Assembly (NCBI RefSeq): GCF_036880985.1 | Contig: NZ_JBAJNO010000007.1 | Location: forward strand, 1 to 57,727 | DNA from: Limibacter armeniacum | GTDB taxonomy: Bacteria; Bacteroidota; Bacteroidia; Cytophagales; Flammeovirgaceae | Length of the DNA stretch: 57,727 nucleotides | Reading direction: 5' to 3' | Notes under the pieces: generated by a model | What the model was told of the DNA's origin: nothing | Databases searched by the model: none | Seen by the model: only the letters and a program-made list of their open reading frames with translations | Translations under genes and position numbers: made by a program | Shown here: piece after piece, positions 8,031 to 14,923 of the stretch | Numbering within the stretch: the stretch's first letter is position 1 | Layout of the letters: each line of letters opens with the position of its first letter

Positions 8031-8264
8031 ATGTCTATAGCAAGACAATATAATCGACTTAAAAGAATTGATTATCTAATTCAAAAGAAAGCTACCGGCA
8101 CTCCTCATGAGTTAGCTTTAAAGCTAAATATCTCGGAAAGAACCGTGCGACTTATCATTTCTGAAATGAAGAGTTATGGTGCAGAAATATATTACTCTAA
8201 AATTCATAGGAGTTATATATATAAGTATGATGGAGAGTTTATTTTAAAGTTTAACATTTTTTAA
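8031..8264 (+). CDS. Small helix-turn-helix DNA-binding protein
   Basis: From the ATG at 8031 the product has 77 residues. Residues about 8-50 (NRLKRIDYLIQKKATGTPHELALKLNISERTVRLIISEMK) form a DeoR/HTH_11-like winged helix-turn-helix. TPHELALKLNIS is the first helix and turn, and ERTVRLIISEMK is the recognition helix. A short strand-rich tail follows (AEIYYSKIHRSYIYKY). Single-domain proteins of this kind are common in Bacteroidota beside small exported-peptide genes and usually act as local regulators. It leads an AT-rich three-gene cassette and probably controls the ferredoxin-like lipoprotein 84 bp downstream; the control is inference. Confidence 0.72.
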   Translation: MSIARQYNRLKRIDYLIQKKATGTPHELALKLNISERTVRLIISEMKSYGAEIYYSKIHRSYIYKYDGEFILKFNIF

Positions 8265-8296
8265 TTTAATGGAAATTATATTACCGCTTCCTTTAA

Positions 8297-8304
8297 TATG
8301 TTTG
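8297..8304 (+). promoter_or_regulatory. Probable -7 element of the ferredoxin-like lipoprotein gene
   Basis: TATGTTTG is an exact TAnnTTTG match, 44 bp before the ATG at 8349. The -33 position is only a weak match. Confidence 0.45.
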
Positions 8305-8348
8305 CATTATTAATCTAAATTTTTTTTAATATTTAATTATAATAACCT

Positions 8349-8897
8349 ATGAAGTATTCAATTTTTTTCTCCCTTCTATTATTTTTTATATCATCATGTA
8401 ATGATAATTCTGAAACCCTAAAGCCCGCAGATTTACAATCTTATGAAAGTTTTGTAGATACACATCAGTTTTCAAAATTTGCTAGTTATGAACAAATATG
8501 TTCCGTCTGGGGAGATTTTGCTAGCTATCAAAAATTCTATGATAGTCGTAACTCACTTCGTTCTAATAATATGTCAGGTTCAAATGAAAGAAGTGTATTT
8601 AGAGGCTACAGAGTTGGGTTAACCCAATTTGGTGGTGGTATAAATCAATTTATATCTGTTGAGCCAACTCTCTATATATTAGATGCTGCTTGGGAATATG
8701 GATTAGACCTTCCCTATTCTGATAGAGCTGGTGCTAGTAGCTCTTGTGCTTGCAAATTAACTAGTGGTACAGTTGATCAGTCTGAACAGTCTTATTTAAA
8801 TGCAGAACAAATTGAACAAGGATATGTACTAATTTGTGTTGCAAAACCTACAAGTGATTGTAACTTAACAACACATATGGAAGAATTTTTATATTAA
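8349..8897 (+). CDS. Lipoprotein with a degenerate plant-type ferredoxin domain
   Basis: The 182-residue product has a signal peptide with lipobox FISSC (Cys17). From about residue 84 to the end it follows the plant-type [2Fe-2S] ferredoxin fold closely: YRVGLTQFGGGINQFISVEPTLYILDAAWEYGLDLPYS, then a loop, then SGTVDQSEQSYLNAEQIEQGYVLICVAKPTSDC. The ligand pattern should be C-x4-C-x2-C-x29-C. Here the first two positions are Asp125 (PYSDRAGA) and Ser130, while Cys133 and Cys163 are kept at exactly the right spacing; an extra Cys135 is present. A normal [2Fe-2S] cluster is therefore unlikely. Residues 18-83 are an extra N-terminal region. It sits between a small regulator and a second lipoprotein. 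Fold assignment is strong; role is unknown. Confidence 0.85.
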   Translation: MKYSIFFSLLLFFISSCNDNSETLKPADLQSYESFVDTHQFSKFASYEQICSVWGDFASYQKFYDSRNSLRSNNMSGSNERSVFRGYRVGLTQFGGGINQFISVEPTLYILDAAWEYGLDLPYSDRAGASSSCACKLTSGTVDQSEQSYLNAEQIEQGYVLICVAKPTSDCNLTTHMEEFLY

Positions 8898-8911
8898 TAC
8901 TATATATAATA

Positions 8912-8943
8912 AAACACATTATTTTATCAAATAATGTGTTTTA
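8912..8943. terminator. Hairpin between the two cassette lipoprotein genes
   Basis: AAAACACATTATTT (8912-8925) pairs perfectly with AAATAATGTGTTTT (8930-8943) across a 4-nt loop, 15 bp after the stop of the ferredoxin-like gene. It probably attenuates or ends transcription, so the next lipoprotein may be made in lower amount or from its own promoter. Confidence 0.65.
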
Positions 8944-8955
8944 AATACTTTTATT

Positions 8956-9507
8956 ATGAGGATTATATTTATAATAATTACATTAATATGTATATCAAGT
9001 TGCGGTTCAAAAGTAAGTGGTGATAAGATAACATATTTGTCAAATGAAAATTACTTATATCTTGATGAGGATTACAATCCAGTAAATTTAAATAGCCAAA
9101 TAATTGATTCTATTGCAAGAGGAGCTAAAGTTTTCAATAATCCATTAAAAACAAAACAAGAAATAGTTTCATTACTTATTTATGATAAAAATAATTATGC
9201 TGTAGGTCCTTCAAATTTAGAATTATATAGATTAAATGTTGGATGGCCTATAATTGGACAATATTTTATGGAAGATAGTGCTACTGTAAAAAATTGGGGA
9301 AAAGAATTAAACCTTAAATATCCTTCTGATTTACTGAGTTATTTCAATGATAGTACAATTAACAGTGTCTTTAAAAAAGAAAAAGAATTAAAACTAAGGG
9401 AGAAATGCTATTTATTATCAAAAGACTCTACAGTTTTCAATTTAGGTATTGAAGAATTAACATATTTTTCTTTCAAATTAGGTAGATCACACAATCATAC
9501 TCATTGA
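8956..9507 (+). CDS. Lipoprotein with His-rich tail, function unknown
   Basis: The 183-residue product starts MRIIFIIITLICISSCGS; the lipobox ISSC gives Cys16 as lipid anchor. The mature protein is rich in Asn, Lys and Tyr, and the gene is among the most AT-rich here. It ends RSHNHTH, a possible metal-binding tail. Its codons overlap a small hairpin (TCATACTCA / TGAGTATGA, 9495-9513) followed by T-rich sequence, a likely weak terminator. It is 58 bp from the ferredoxin-like gene and shares its base composition. A paired role (partner, receptor or immunity protein) is plausible but unproven. No family recognised. Confidence 0.7.
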   Translation: MRIIFIIITLICISSCGSKVSGDKITYLSNENYLYLDEDYNPVNLNSQIIDSIARGAKVFNNPLKTKQEIVSLLIYDKNNYAVGPSNLELYRLNVGWPIIGQYFMEDSATVKNWGKELNLKYPSDLLSYFNDSTINSVFKKEKELKLREKCYLLSKDSTVFNLGIEELTYFSFKLGRSHNHTH

Positions 9508-9654
9508 GTATGACTTGTTATTTTTAATCATTAGTCTACTTTTTGTAAAATCCTTATCTATTATTTATAGATAAATGACAAAAATTTAGGAGATATTAGA
9601 TATTCACTATTCATAATAGTTAGAATATTTTCACACACTAGATATTCTCTATAC

Positions 9655-10091
9655 AGACGCCTAGATAATATAAAAGACTTCATACATAGCTTTGACCTCA
9701 TTCAACACAGTAATCCGTTCAGTTATATCCTTTTCAGACCGGTATACCCCAAAGAACTTTTGAGAATTGTATTGTATAGGTCCAGTATCCAAAACCCATA
9801 CAATAATCATTATGGTGAAGACTTTTCAGTACTCCAGAAACTCATCCAGCCCTTCTTCCTTAAAAGGTGCAGGTTTTTCTAAAGAGCAACGAAAAGGTTT
9901 AGCAGCCCTTGCACCAAGAAACTTGTATATTTTCCCTTTGGCATAAGATGACACTCTGATTCATACTGTATTTCTTCGTGCCCCACGAAACCATACCAAC
10001 TATCTGGCATAGCTCCTGAGGACTTTATGGCTATTGGTTTAATTGCGCTACTACCTATATAAGTAGTAGCGCAATTATAAGCCTTGCTCAA
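9655..10091 (-). pseudogene. Decayed coding sequence, family unknown
   Basis: The 768 bp between 9508 and 10275 hold no intact gene. On the minus strand the phrases EKPAPFKEEGLDEFLEY, then a TGA, then KVFTIMIIVWVLDTGPIQYN and SQKFFGVYRSEKDITERITVLN lie in one frame, spanning about 9890 down to 9655. An upstream stretch in another frame (10091-9879, with SWYGFVGHEEIQYESECHLMPKG) looks like its N-terminal part. This suggests a gene broken by at least one stop and one frameshift. I do not recognise it. Confidence 0.4.
10041..10076. repeat. Perfect 14-bp inverted repeat
   Basis: AATTGCGCTACTAC (10041-10054) and GTAGTAGCGCAATT (10063-10076) are separated by 8 nt. There is no T tract on either side. 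It is GC-richer than its surroundings. It may be a terminator lacking a tail, an operator, or a recombination site left from the decayed sequence around it. Confidence 0.6.
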
Positions 10092-10218
10092 TTAAGTTCA
10101 AAGATTAAATTATAATTAATCTTAATAAAGATAGCAAATAACGAGCATACAGAAAAAAGACTCACCTATACTTAGGATATGTAGCTGCCCAACATGAAAA
10201 AAATCAAAGTAATTGTTG

Positions 10219-10238
10219 TGCAACTAAATACAGTTGCA
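10219..10238 (+). promoter_or_regulatory. Candidate operator of the antitoxin gene
   Basis: TGCAACT (10219-10225) and AGTTGCA (10232-10238) form an inverted repeat with 6-nt spacing, 37 bp before the ATG of the HicB-YefM gene. Ribbon-helix-helix antitoxins bind such repeats to repress their own operon; the assignment rests on position and symmetry. Confidence 0.4.
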
Positions 10239-10275
10239 TAACTTAAAGCAAGTAACCATCTAAGCACCTATAACA

Positions 10276-10920
10276 ATGAAACATTTCAAGTACAAAGGCT
10301 ATACAGGTACCATAGAATACTGCACAGAAAACAAGCAACTGGAAGGAAAAGTGCTTGGCAACCATGCCCTACTCACCTATAGGGGCAGTACTGGAGAGGA
10401 ACTGGAGCAAAACTTTATCAAGACTGTAGACAGTTATCTAGATGCTTGCAAGAAGCAGGGCATAGAACCTGACAAGCCATACAAGGGGAGTTTCAATGTA
10501 CGCATTTCTCCAGACTTGCACCGCAGGGCGGCTCAGTTGGCAATAGATCATGACCAGTCACTGAACACTTTTGTGGAGGAGGCCATTGAGCGGCATGTGT
10601 CCATAGAGGACTTTGGCCAGGCAATCAAGCTGACGCGTGGAAGGTTTGGAGATGATCTTTCCAACTGCCTGAATAAGATGAGCCAGGAGCAGCGGGTACT
10701 GCTGGTGGCCAATGAGGAGCAGCCCTTTGCTGTAATTCCTCTGCCGGGTGGAAATTCCCTGAGTGAGACGATTTACCTGCTGTCCTCTAGAGCCAATGAG
10801 GAAAGGCTGCGGGAGTCAATCAGGCAACTGAAGCGAGGGGAAGGAATAGAAATGGATATGGAAATTTTTATGCGAGAGGGAAAGTTGGTTCCCAAAAAAC
10901 ATGTGAAAAGTAAGGAGTAA
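10276..10920 (+). CDS. HicB-like antitoxin fused to a YefM/Phd-like domain
   Basis: The 214-residue protein joins two antitoxin types. Residues 1-62 are the HicB fold (YKGYTGTIEYCTENKQLEGKVLG, then TYRGSTGEELEQNFIKTVDSYLDAC). Residues 71-108 are the HicB ribbon-helix-helix (GSFNVRISPDLHRRAAQLAI, SLNTFVEEAIERHV). From about 115 the sequence switches to the YefM/Phd pattern: IKLTRGRFGDDLSNCL, then VLLVANEEQPFAVIPL, then SLSETIYLLSSRANEERLRESIRQLKRGEGIEMD. That last part closely follows the toxin-binding tail of YefM. No HicA or YoeB/RelE toxin gene is present within 800 bp on either side; decayed sequence lies on both. It may be an orphan antitoxin that protects against toxins encoded elsewhere, or a transcriptional regulator. 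Confidence 0.82.
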   Translation: MKHFKYKGYTGTIEYCTENKQLEGKVLGNHALLTYRGSTGEELEQNFIKTVDSYLDACKKQGIEPDKPYKGSFNVRISPDLHRRAAQLAIDHDQSLNTFVEEAIERHVSIEDFGQAIKLTRGRFGDDLSNCLNKMSQEQRVLLVANEEQPFAVIPLPGGNSLSETIYLLSSRANEERLRESIRQLKRGEGIEMDMEIFMREGKLVPKKHVKSKE

Positions 10921-10975
10921 TACTTGATGGGGTATAGCAAAGCTTATTTAGGATAACCACTCTTATCTTATGAAC

Positions 10976-11165
10976 ACCTAACCTATTCGGAGGGTGGGCT
11001 TCGCATCCAAAACCTCCGAACAGGCTACAATATTAGCCACTAGTGCCGGAAAAGCGAAAGGCTGGAGGCGAAAGCGGACAGCAGACCTAGCCGGTCACAC
11101 CGAAGTGGGTTTTAGCGCGATGGCCGGCTGCTGAACGCCGCCGGAAGTCTGAAGTGAGCGGGTTG
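10976..11165. repeat. GC-rich repeat island A
   Basis: This is a GC-rich non-coding stretch inside AT-rich surroundings. It opens with a hairpin (TTCGGAGG 10986-10993 with CCTCCGAA 11013-11020). Its core CCGAAGTGGG...GGCTGC.GAA..CCGCCGGA matches a stretch at about 16032-16076, and a shorter part matches 21539 onward. It carries no convincing reading frame. Confidence 0.55.
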
Positions 11166-11349
11166 ATAGTTGAATAGGTCTATTAGTTAGTTACAATCTG
11201 CAAAACAAGAAATCCCCACCGGCTTTGACTTTCACTAGTGTAGATTTTTCACATTCTAAGAAATGAGAAAAGTCTTGTAACTTGACTTTCTGTTATATAG
11301 ACTTCGATCTTAATGAAACAGTGAGCAATGGATATGGCTTGTCAAATTT

Positions 11350-11520
11350 GGAAGTCTTTTCTACACACTGTTCACCAACTGTAAGATCCATGGCATCGAT
11401 CCTTACGAATAGCTCAGGGATATACTGGAGAGAATTACTTCACATCCAATCAATCGGATAGAAGAGCTGCTACCTCAGAAATGGAAGCAAGCCAATCAGC
11501 AGCAGGAGAACTTCATAAAA
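11350..11520 (+). pseudogene. IS66-family transposase C-terminal remnant
   Basis: Reading from 11350, the frame gives GSLFYTLFTNCKIHGIDPYE, then a TAG at 11410, then LRDILERITSHPINRIEELL and PQKWKQ. This is the typical C-terminus of an IS66 transposase. The stop falls where the family has Trp (…P.EWLRD…), so TGG to TAG is the likely change. The rest of the transposase and the IS ends are not visible. The stretch 11570-11767 downstream holds nothing I can support. Confidence 0.8.
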
Positions 11521-11567
11521 GAAACCCTTTGGGAGACGCTATACCTCCCAAAGGGTTTCTGTTTTTT
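11520..11567 (+). terminator. Strong rho-independent terminator
   Basis: AGAAACCCTTTGGGAG (11520-11535) is the perfect complement of CTCCCAAAGGGTTTCT (11545-11560), with a 9-nt loop and six T at 11562-11567. It lies directly after the IS66 remnant and probably ended that transposase gene; it now insulates the region. Confidence 0.88.
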
Positions 11568-11767
11568 CAAATATGTGGTTTACCGGATGGTTACCTAATC
11601 CGGAGTATTTCTTAGTTGAATAGGATACTCATCATGTTAATAATCTGTCAATTACTAATTTTAAATGGTACTCTATTTAGCATGAATCCTTCTTAAAAGA
11701 TGCTACAATTCGCAGGGCTTACGCCAAGTAAAAGCTCCTTAATTTTCAGAAGCTTTGCATTTTCCTT

Positions 11768-12346
11768 TTAGTTGTCAATCGGTTCAAAGGCCGGATTATC
11801 AGGTGGGAATATTACCTCAATCTCAGGGAGTGGCTTGAGGTTATCACCTCTCAATGAAATCAAAGAATCCCTATTTCTTCTAAAGAACCTTTTTTGTCCC
11901 CCTGTCAATAGATTTCTGTCATATAAATATTTATAATAGCCAATATGAAAAATTGTATCAACCTTTCCATTTTTAGGCTTCATTTCAAAATAGATAGTTG
12001 TGTCACATTTTACCAATCTGAAATTCAGAAAACTACTATCCGTTTCCAAATCATAATATCCCATTAATTCTGAGTCCTCAGTTTCTAAGTACAGGTTCAA
12101 AAATGCTTTATGCGCATCGCTTTGACTTTCCAAGTCAAAAATACCACCGCCCTGTCTAGTGATTTTCCATTGGGAACTCTCAGAAATCATTAAAGTTGGA
12201 CATTGGTTGCTGATTTTTTCTAACAACATATCCTGAATCATCATTTGTTGCTCACCTTCATTTTCTTGCTTTGAATGAGAACAGGCTATGAGACACAACA
12301 AAAAAAAAGAAAACAATAAAATTCTATAGTCCAATCCTTTGTGCAT
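11768..12346 (-). CDS. Lipoprotein, function unknown
   Basis: The 192-residue product starts MHKGLDYRILLFSFFLLCLIACSHS. The lipobox LIAC places Cys22 as the lipidated residue. The mature part alternates charged and hydrophobic residues in beta fashion (for example DLETDSSFLNFRLVKCDTTIYFEM) and ends in a proline-rich tail (LPEIEVIFPPDNPAFEPIDN). It stands alone: the nearest minus-strand gene upstream is 570 bp away. A weak minus-strand hairpin (AAGCTTC.../...GGAGCTT, about 11729-11757) just after the stop may terminate it. Family not recognised. Confidence 0.75.
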   Translation of the reverse strand: MHKGLDYRILLFSFFLLCLIACSHSKQENEGEQQMMIQDMLLEKISNQCPTLMISESSQWKITRQGGGIFDLESQSDAHKAFLNLYLETEDSELMGYYDLETDSSFLNFRLVKCDTTIYFEMKPKNGKVDTIFHIGYYKYLYDRNLLTGGQKRFFRRNRDSLISLRGDNLKPLPEIEVIFPPDNPAFEPIDN

Positions 12347-12781
12347 AATTATGAAAATCTATGTGATCTGTAAATTCATTACGGGTAAGTTCCTGATATT
12401 GAAAGATATTGAAAACCACTTCAGGGAAATACCAGGAGAAACAATCGAATCTTAATACCTCTGGTTTTTAAAACACACAACTCGGATTCACATTGATAAT
12501 CTAAAGATTGACCGTATCTGATGAGAATTGAGGGAATAAAAAAAGACACTATCCCAAAAAGTGTGTAAATCAATTTTAATTATAGGAACGAGTTGGTGGA
12601 TTAAAACCAGACTCGTTCTTCAAATATATGGTATTCCCGATTAATGGAGAAAAGTTCAGTAGGGCTTGGAGCAGCGTAGTAAGCTTCTCCTCCACCTTAA
12701 ACCACCCGCTAACTTCCATTGGACAGGCAGCGGGGTGGGATTATCGATTGAAGTGTATCTCTTTCCGTTAGCTGCTATCAG
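12347..12781. other. Non-coding stretch with hairpin and possible IS-end scar
   Basis: No gene is visible. GAACGAGT (12586-12593) and ACTCGTTC (12611-12618) form a hairpin. Just before it, the sequence ACTATCCCAAAAAGTGTGTAAA (from about 12549) resembles terminal repeats of some insertion sequences, but no transposase is near. The text CCGTTAGCTGC at 12767-12777 also occurs at 60 and 27636. Confidence 0.3.
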
Positions 12782-12819
12782 AAAAAAAGAAGCCCCAACT
12801 GCTTTTATTCAGTTGGGGC
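12782..12819 (-). terminator. Terminator of the RecE-like gene unit
   Basis: GCCCCAACTG (12792-12801) pairs with CAGTTGGGGC (12810-12819). On the minus strand the stem is followed by CTTCTTTTTTTC. It lies about 100 bp beyond the stop of the minus-strand gene ending at 12916. Confidence 0.82.
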
Positions 12820-12915
12820 CATGAGCTCAAGAAGTCTTCAAAGTATGTACGAAATAAGCGACTATTAAGAACGGTATAAGCGGCTTGGTTAGCAAGTGCA
12901 AACTGTTGGCATTCC

Positions 12916-13587
12916 TTACACCTCCCTAGCGGCGAGTACCTGCCTCAATACTGCTGGCTGTTTTTGCAGGGTGCGGATAATGGCGGCCACCTTCTGTCTG
13001 CCTCTCAGGATAAAGTGATCGTCTTGGGCTAGGCTGATAAAGTAGACGCTGCCCAGCTTCTTCTTGCTGATACCGGCCAAGAGGTAACGCTTCGGTTGCA
13101 AGGCCATCCCATAGAAAGCGAGTTGCCGGTCATAATCAAAGCGCTCGGCATCCGAGATAAAACCCTCCAGACTCGCTGCTCTGGTGGTCTTGAGGTCTGC
13201 CACCAGCTGCCGCTCCCGCAGCAGGTCAATTCTGGCCTTGCAATCAATCTTTGTGATGGGGTCTTGCCACAATACCACTTGTTCCTTTCGGGTATAACAG
13301 CGTGCAAGCAGTTTTTCAAGGGCAGTGTTTTGCCTTGCGGCAGCGGCCAGTAGTTCTACCTTCTGGGCGGTGACTTGATCCGTTTCGGCTTTCCATTGCT
13401 GCCACCGCTCCGGCTCCAGTAGGCATAGGTGTACGGCTCTGCCAAAACGGAAGGCTGCCATGGGTTTGCTGTATGGAATACCCGCCAGCAGGTGCTTGGC
13501 TACGGTCAGGTCTGAGTTGGAGAGTGCCGGAAGGCGGCGGTAGTATTCTTCGGGCATGGTGATGATCTTGTAGTTGACTTTTAGCAT
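12916..13587 (-). CDS. RecE-like PD-(D/E)XK exonuclease
   Basis: The 223-residue protein follows the RecE C-terminal / putative exodeoxyribonuclease VIII family. It opens with YYRRLPALSNSDLTVAKHL, then AFRFGRAVHLCLLEP. The core is CKARIDLL (Asp121), VADLKTTRAAS (Asp131-x-Lys133) and FDYDRQLAFYG (Gln155), the metal-binding and motif-III residues. Such enzymes degrade one strand of linear duplex DNA to start annealing recombination. It is the last gene of a minus-strand run, next to a 188-residue unknown protein that could be its partner, although no RecT/Redβ motif is visible there. Start chosen at 13587; Met11 is an alternative. Confidence 0.8.
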   Translation of the reverse strand: MLKVNYKIITMPEEYYRRLPALSNSDLTVAKHLLAGIPYSKPMAAFRFGRAVHLCLLEPERWQQWKAETDQVTAQKVELLAAAARQNTALEKLLARCYTRKEQVVLWQDPITKIDCKARIDLLRERQLVADLKTTRAASLEGFISDAERFDYDRQLAFYGMALQPKRYLLAGISKKKLGSVYFISLAQDDHFILRGRQKVAAIIRTLQKQPAVLRQVLAAREV

Positions 13588-13608
13588 TGGTATCTGTGGT
13601 TTTGTATT

Positions 13609-13723
13609 GTTCTTTTTCCTTGATGGAAAAGAACCAAAAAATCAAGGCTGTGGAGCTTGGGCTAAATTCTTCTTCCTTCGGCTAAAAATGCTGTAACTCG
13701 CTACGCTCAAACAGCAGCATTTT
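13609..13723. other. Structured non-coding spacer with two hairpins
   Basis: GTTCTTTTTCC/GGAAAAGAAC (13609-13634) and AAAATGCTG/CAGCATTTT (13685-13723) are two stem-loops within the 205 bp between the RecE-like gene and the gene upstream. The second loop contains CTCGCTACGCTC. I recall closely similar spacers in other Bacteroidota genomes, but could not check. They may act as processing or attenuation signals in the minus-strand message. Confidence 0.45.
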
Positions 13724-13792
13724 CTTTACGCCTCTGTCTGTCGAATTCTTTACGCCCATGCTCCAAGGCCGATTTCAATACTGTAGTACCGA

Positions 13793-14359
13793 CTAGGGGT
13801 TCAGTCGGTTAAGTTCCTCGCGGGCGGCTTCTATCCTAGCCACCTCATAGCGGTGGAAGGCTTCCAGTTGGCAGGCTCCCGTGATGGTTTCGGTGCGGTA
13901 GAGTTTCATTCTGGCGGTGGCGGCTTTCAGCTTTTTGGTGGCTTCGGGGTCTGCCACTTCAAAGTCAAACTCGGCTATAAAGTACTTGGCGTTTGCTTTC
14001 TCGTTTTTCTTTTCCGAGAGGCTACAATGCAGGATAATCTCTGCCATGGTCACTTCGGAATAGAAGAGCTTGGCTGCTAGCCCTTCCAGATTCTCACGGC
14101 TGTAGCCGTGAAAGAGTAAGGCGGAAAGGCAGCCTTCGGCATCGACAAAAAACAGCTCTACCCATTTCCTTCTGTCCATGCCCAATATCTCGTCGGTAAA
14201 GAAACGCCAAGCCACGGGCTGAAAGGCCATTTGATTGCCCAGCGGCTCTATGCCGTTGAGGTTAAACTGTCCTGCCTTGCAGTCTGCCCGATACTGCTTT
14301 GGGGCGCCTTCGTAATATTTCACGGTATTTTGCGCTTTGCTTCGTGTGGTGTTTTTCAT
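13793..14359 (-). CDS. Hypothetical protein, possible recombination partner
   Basis: The 188-residue product begins MKNTTRSKAQNTVKYYEG. It has a compact mixed fold (WRFFTDEILGMDRRKWVELFFVDAEG, AEIILHCSLSEKKNEKANAKYFIAEFDFEV) and ends in a long helix (AFHRYEVARIEAAREELNRL). There is no signal peptide or membrane segment, so it is cytoplasmic. It shares direction and composition with the RecE-like gene, separated by a 205-bp structured spacer. Phage-type RecE genes often travel with an annealing or single-strand binding protein, but I cannot see such a motif and leave the function open. Confidence 0.65.
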   Translation of the reverse strand: MKNTTRSKAQNTVKYYEGAPKQYRADCKAGQFNLNGIEPLGNQMAFQPVAWRFFTDEILGMDRRKWVELFFVDAEGCLSALLFHGYSRENLEGLAAKLFYSEVTMAEIILHCSLSEKKNEKANAKYFIAEFDFEVADPEATKKLKAATARMKLYRTETITGACQLEAFHRYEVARIEAAREELNRLNP

Positions 14360-14405
14360 AGCTTCTCTAGCAAATGATGGTTTGTTAATATGTTATGTTG
14401 TTATG

Positions 14406-14437
14406 GGGCAGCTTCCAGCGATGGAAACTGCCCTTTT
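14406..14437 (+). terminator. Plus-oriented hairpin inside a minus-strand operon
   Basis: GGGCAGCTTCCA (14406-14417) pairs with TGGAAACTGCCC (14422-14433), followed by TTTT. It sits between the genes ending at 14439 and starting at 14359. The T run suits plus-strand transcription, while all genes here are on the minus strand. Confidence 0.5.
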
Positions 14438-14438
14438 G

Positions 14439-14681
14439 TTATATATGCAGGTCATAAAAGGCTTCGGTGATTTCGGTGATAAGTCCGAGCCTTTCCACAA
14501 GGTCCGTGACATTGAGCCACTCGCCGCAGGGCTGCTGCACTTCTACCGTATGCAGGGCAAAACCGCCACGGTAACCCGTTTCGGGGTCGTCCCCGTCCAC
14601 ATACCCCGCTACCCTGAAAAGGAACTCCCCGCTAAACACTTCGGCGGAGAGCTCGAAAAGGTAAAAGCCTGGCATCAGCAT
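14439..14681 (-). CDS. Small hypothetical protein coupled to the SymE-like gene
   Basis: The 80-residue product starts MLMPGFYLFELSAEVFSGEF and has strand-rich sequence with acidic character (GYVDGDDPETGYRGG). Its start overlaps the end of the SymE-like gene: the TGA stop of that gene (14675-14677) lies between the two Met codons ATGCTGATG. This indicates translational coupling. As the second gene of a SymE-type pair it might be an accessory or neutralising protein; this is inference. No family recognised. Confidence 0.6.
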   Translation of the reverse strand: MLMPGFYLFELSAEVFSGEFLFRVAGYVDGDDPETGYRGGFALHTVEVQQPCGEWLNVTDLVERLGLITEITEAFYDLHI

Positions 14682-14848
14682 TTTTCAATGGTGATTTTGT
14701 GGTGCTCGATGCTGACCTTGACCTTTTCGCCAGCGGCAAAGCCAGCGGTTTGGAGCTGTTTGCCTTCTAGGGCTAACGAAGGGAAGCATACCTCGCGGAA
14801 GCGGCGGCGGTAGTACTTCCGCTGCATAATCTTGAAAGTGGTTTTCAT
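14675..14848 (-). CDS. SymE-like small protein (AbrB-fold toxin family)
   Basis: A 57-residue protein, start ATG 14848. After a basic N-terminus (MKTTFKIMQRKYYRRRFREV) it reads FPSLALEGKQLQTAGFAAGE, then KVKVSIEHHKITIEKC. This matches the SymE core pattern (P.l.L.GkWL..aGF..G..v.V.v..gkl.I). SymE proteins have an AbrB/MazE-like barrel and act as SOS-linked type I toxins in E. coli; many plasmid and phage relatives are uncharacterised. It is translationally coupled to the 80-residue gene. A convincing antisense RNA (the E. coli antidote) cannot be read, but plus-oriented terminators nearby are suggestive. Confidence 0.72.
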   Translation of the reverse strand: MKTTFKIMQRKYYRRRFREVCFPSLALEGKQLQTAGFAAGEKVKVSIEHHKITIEKC

Positions 14849-14923
14849 GGTTGGTGTGTTGGAATGGATGGGTGTAAAATGGGGAAGGCAATAGCCCGTA
14901 AAGGCTTACGGGCTGCAAGCATG

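Noticed and set aside
10921-11000. A toxin gene directly after the HicB-YefM gene
   Set aside because: The only nearby start (10927) gives nine codons before a stop, and no HicA or RelE-like phrase is found in any frame.
12549-12570. Terminal inverted repeat of an insertion sequence
   Set aside because: Only one end-like sequence is visible, with no matching partner end or transposase nearby.
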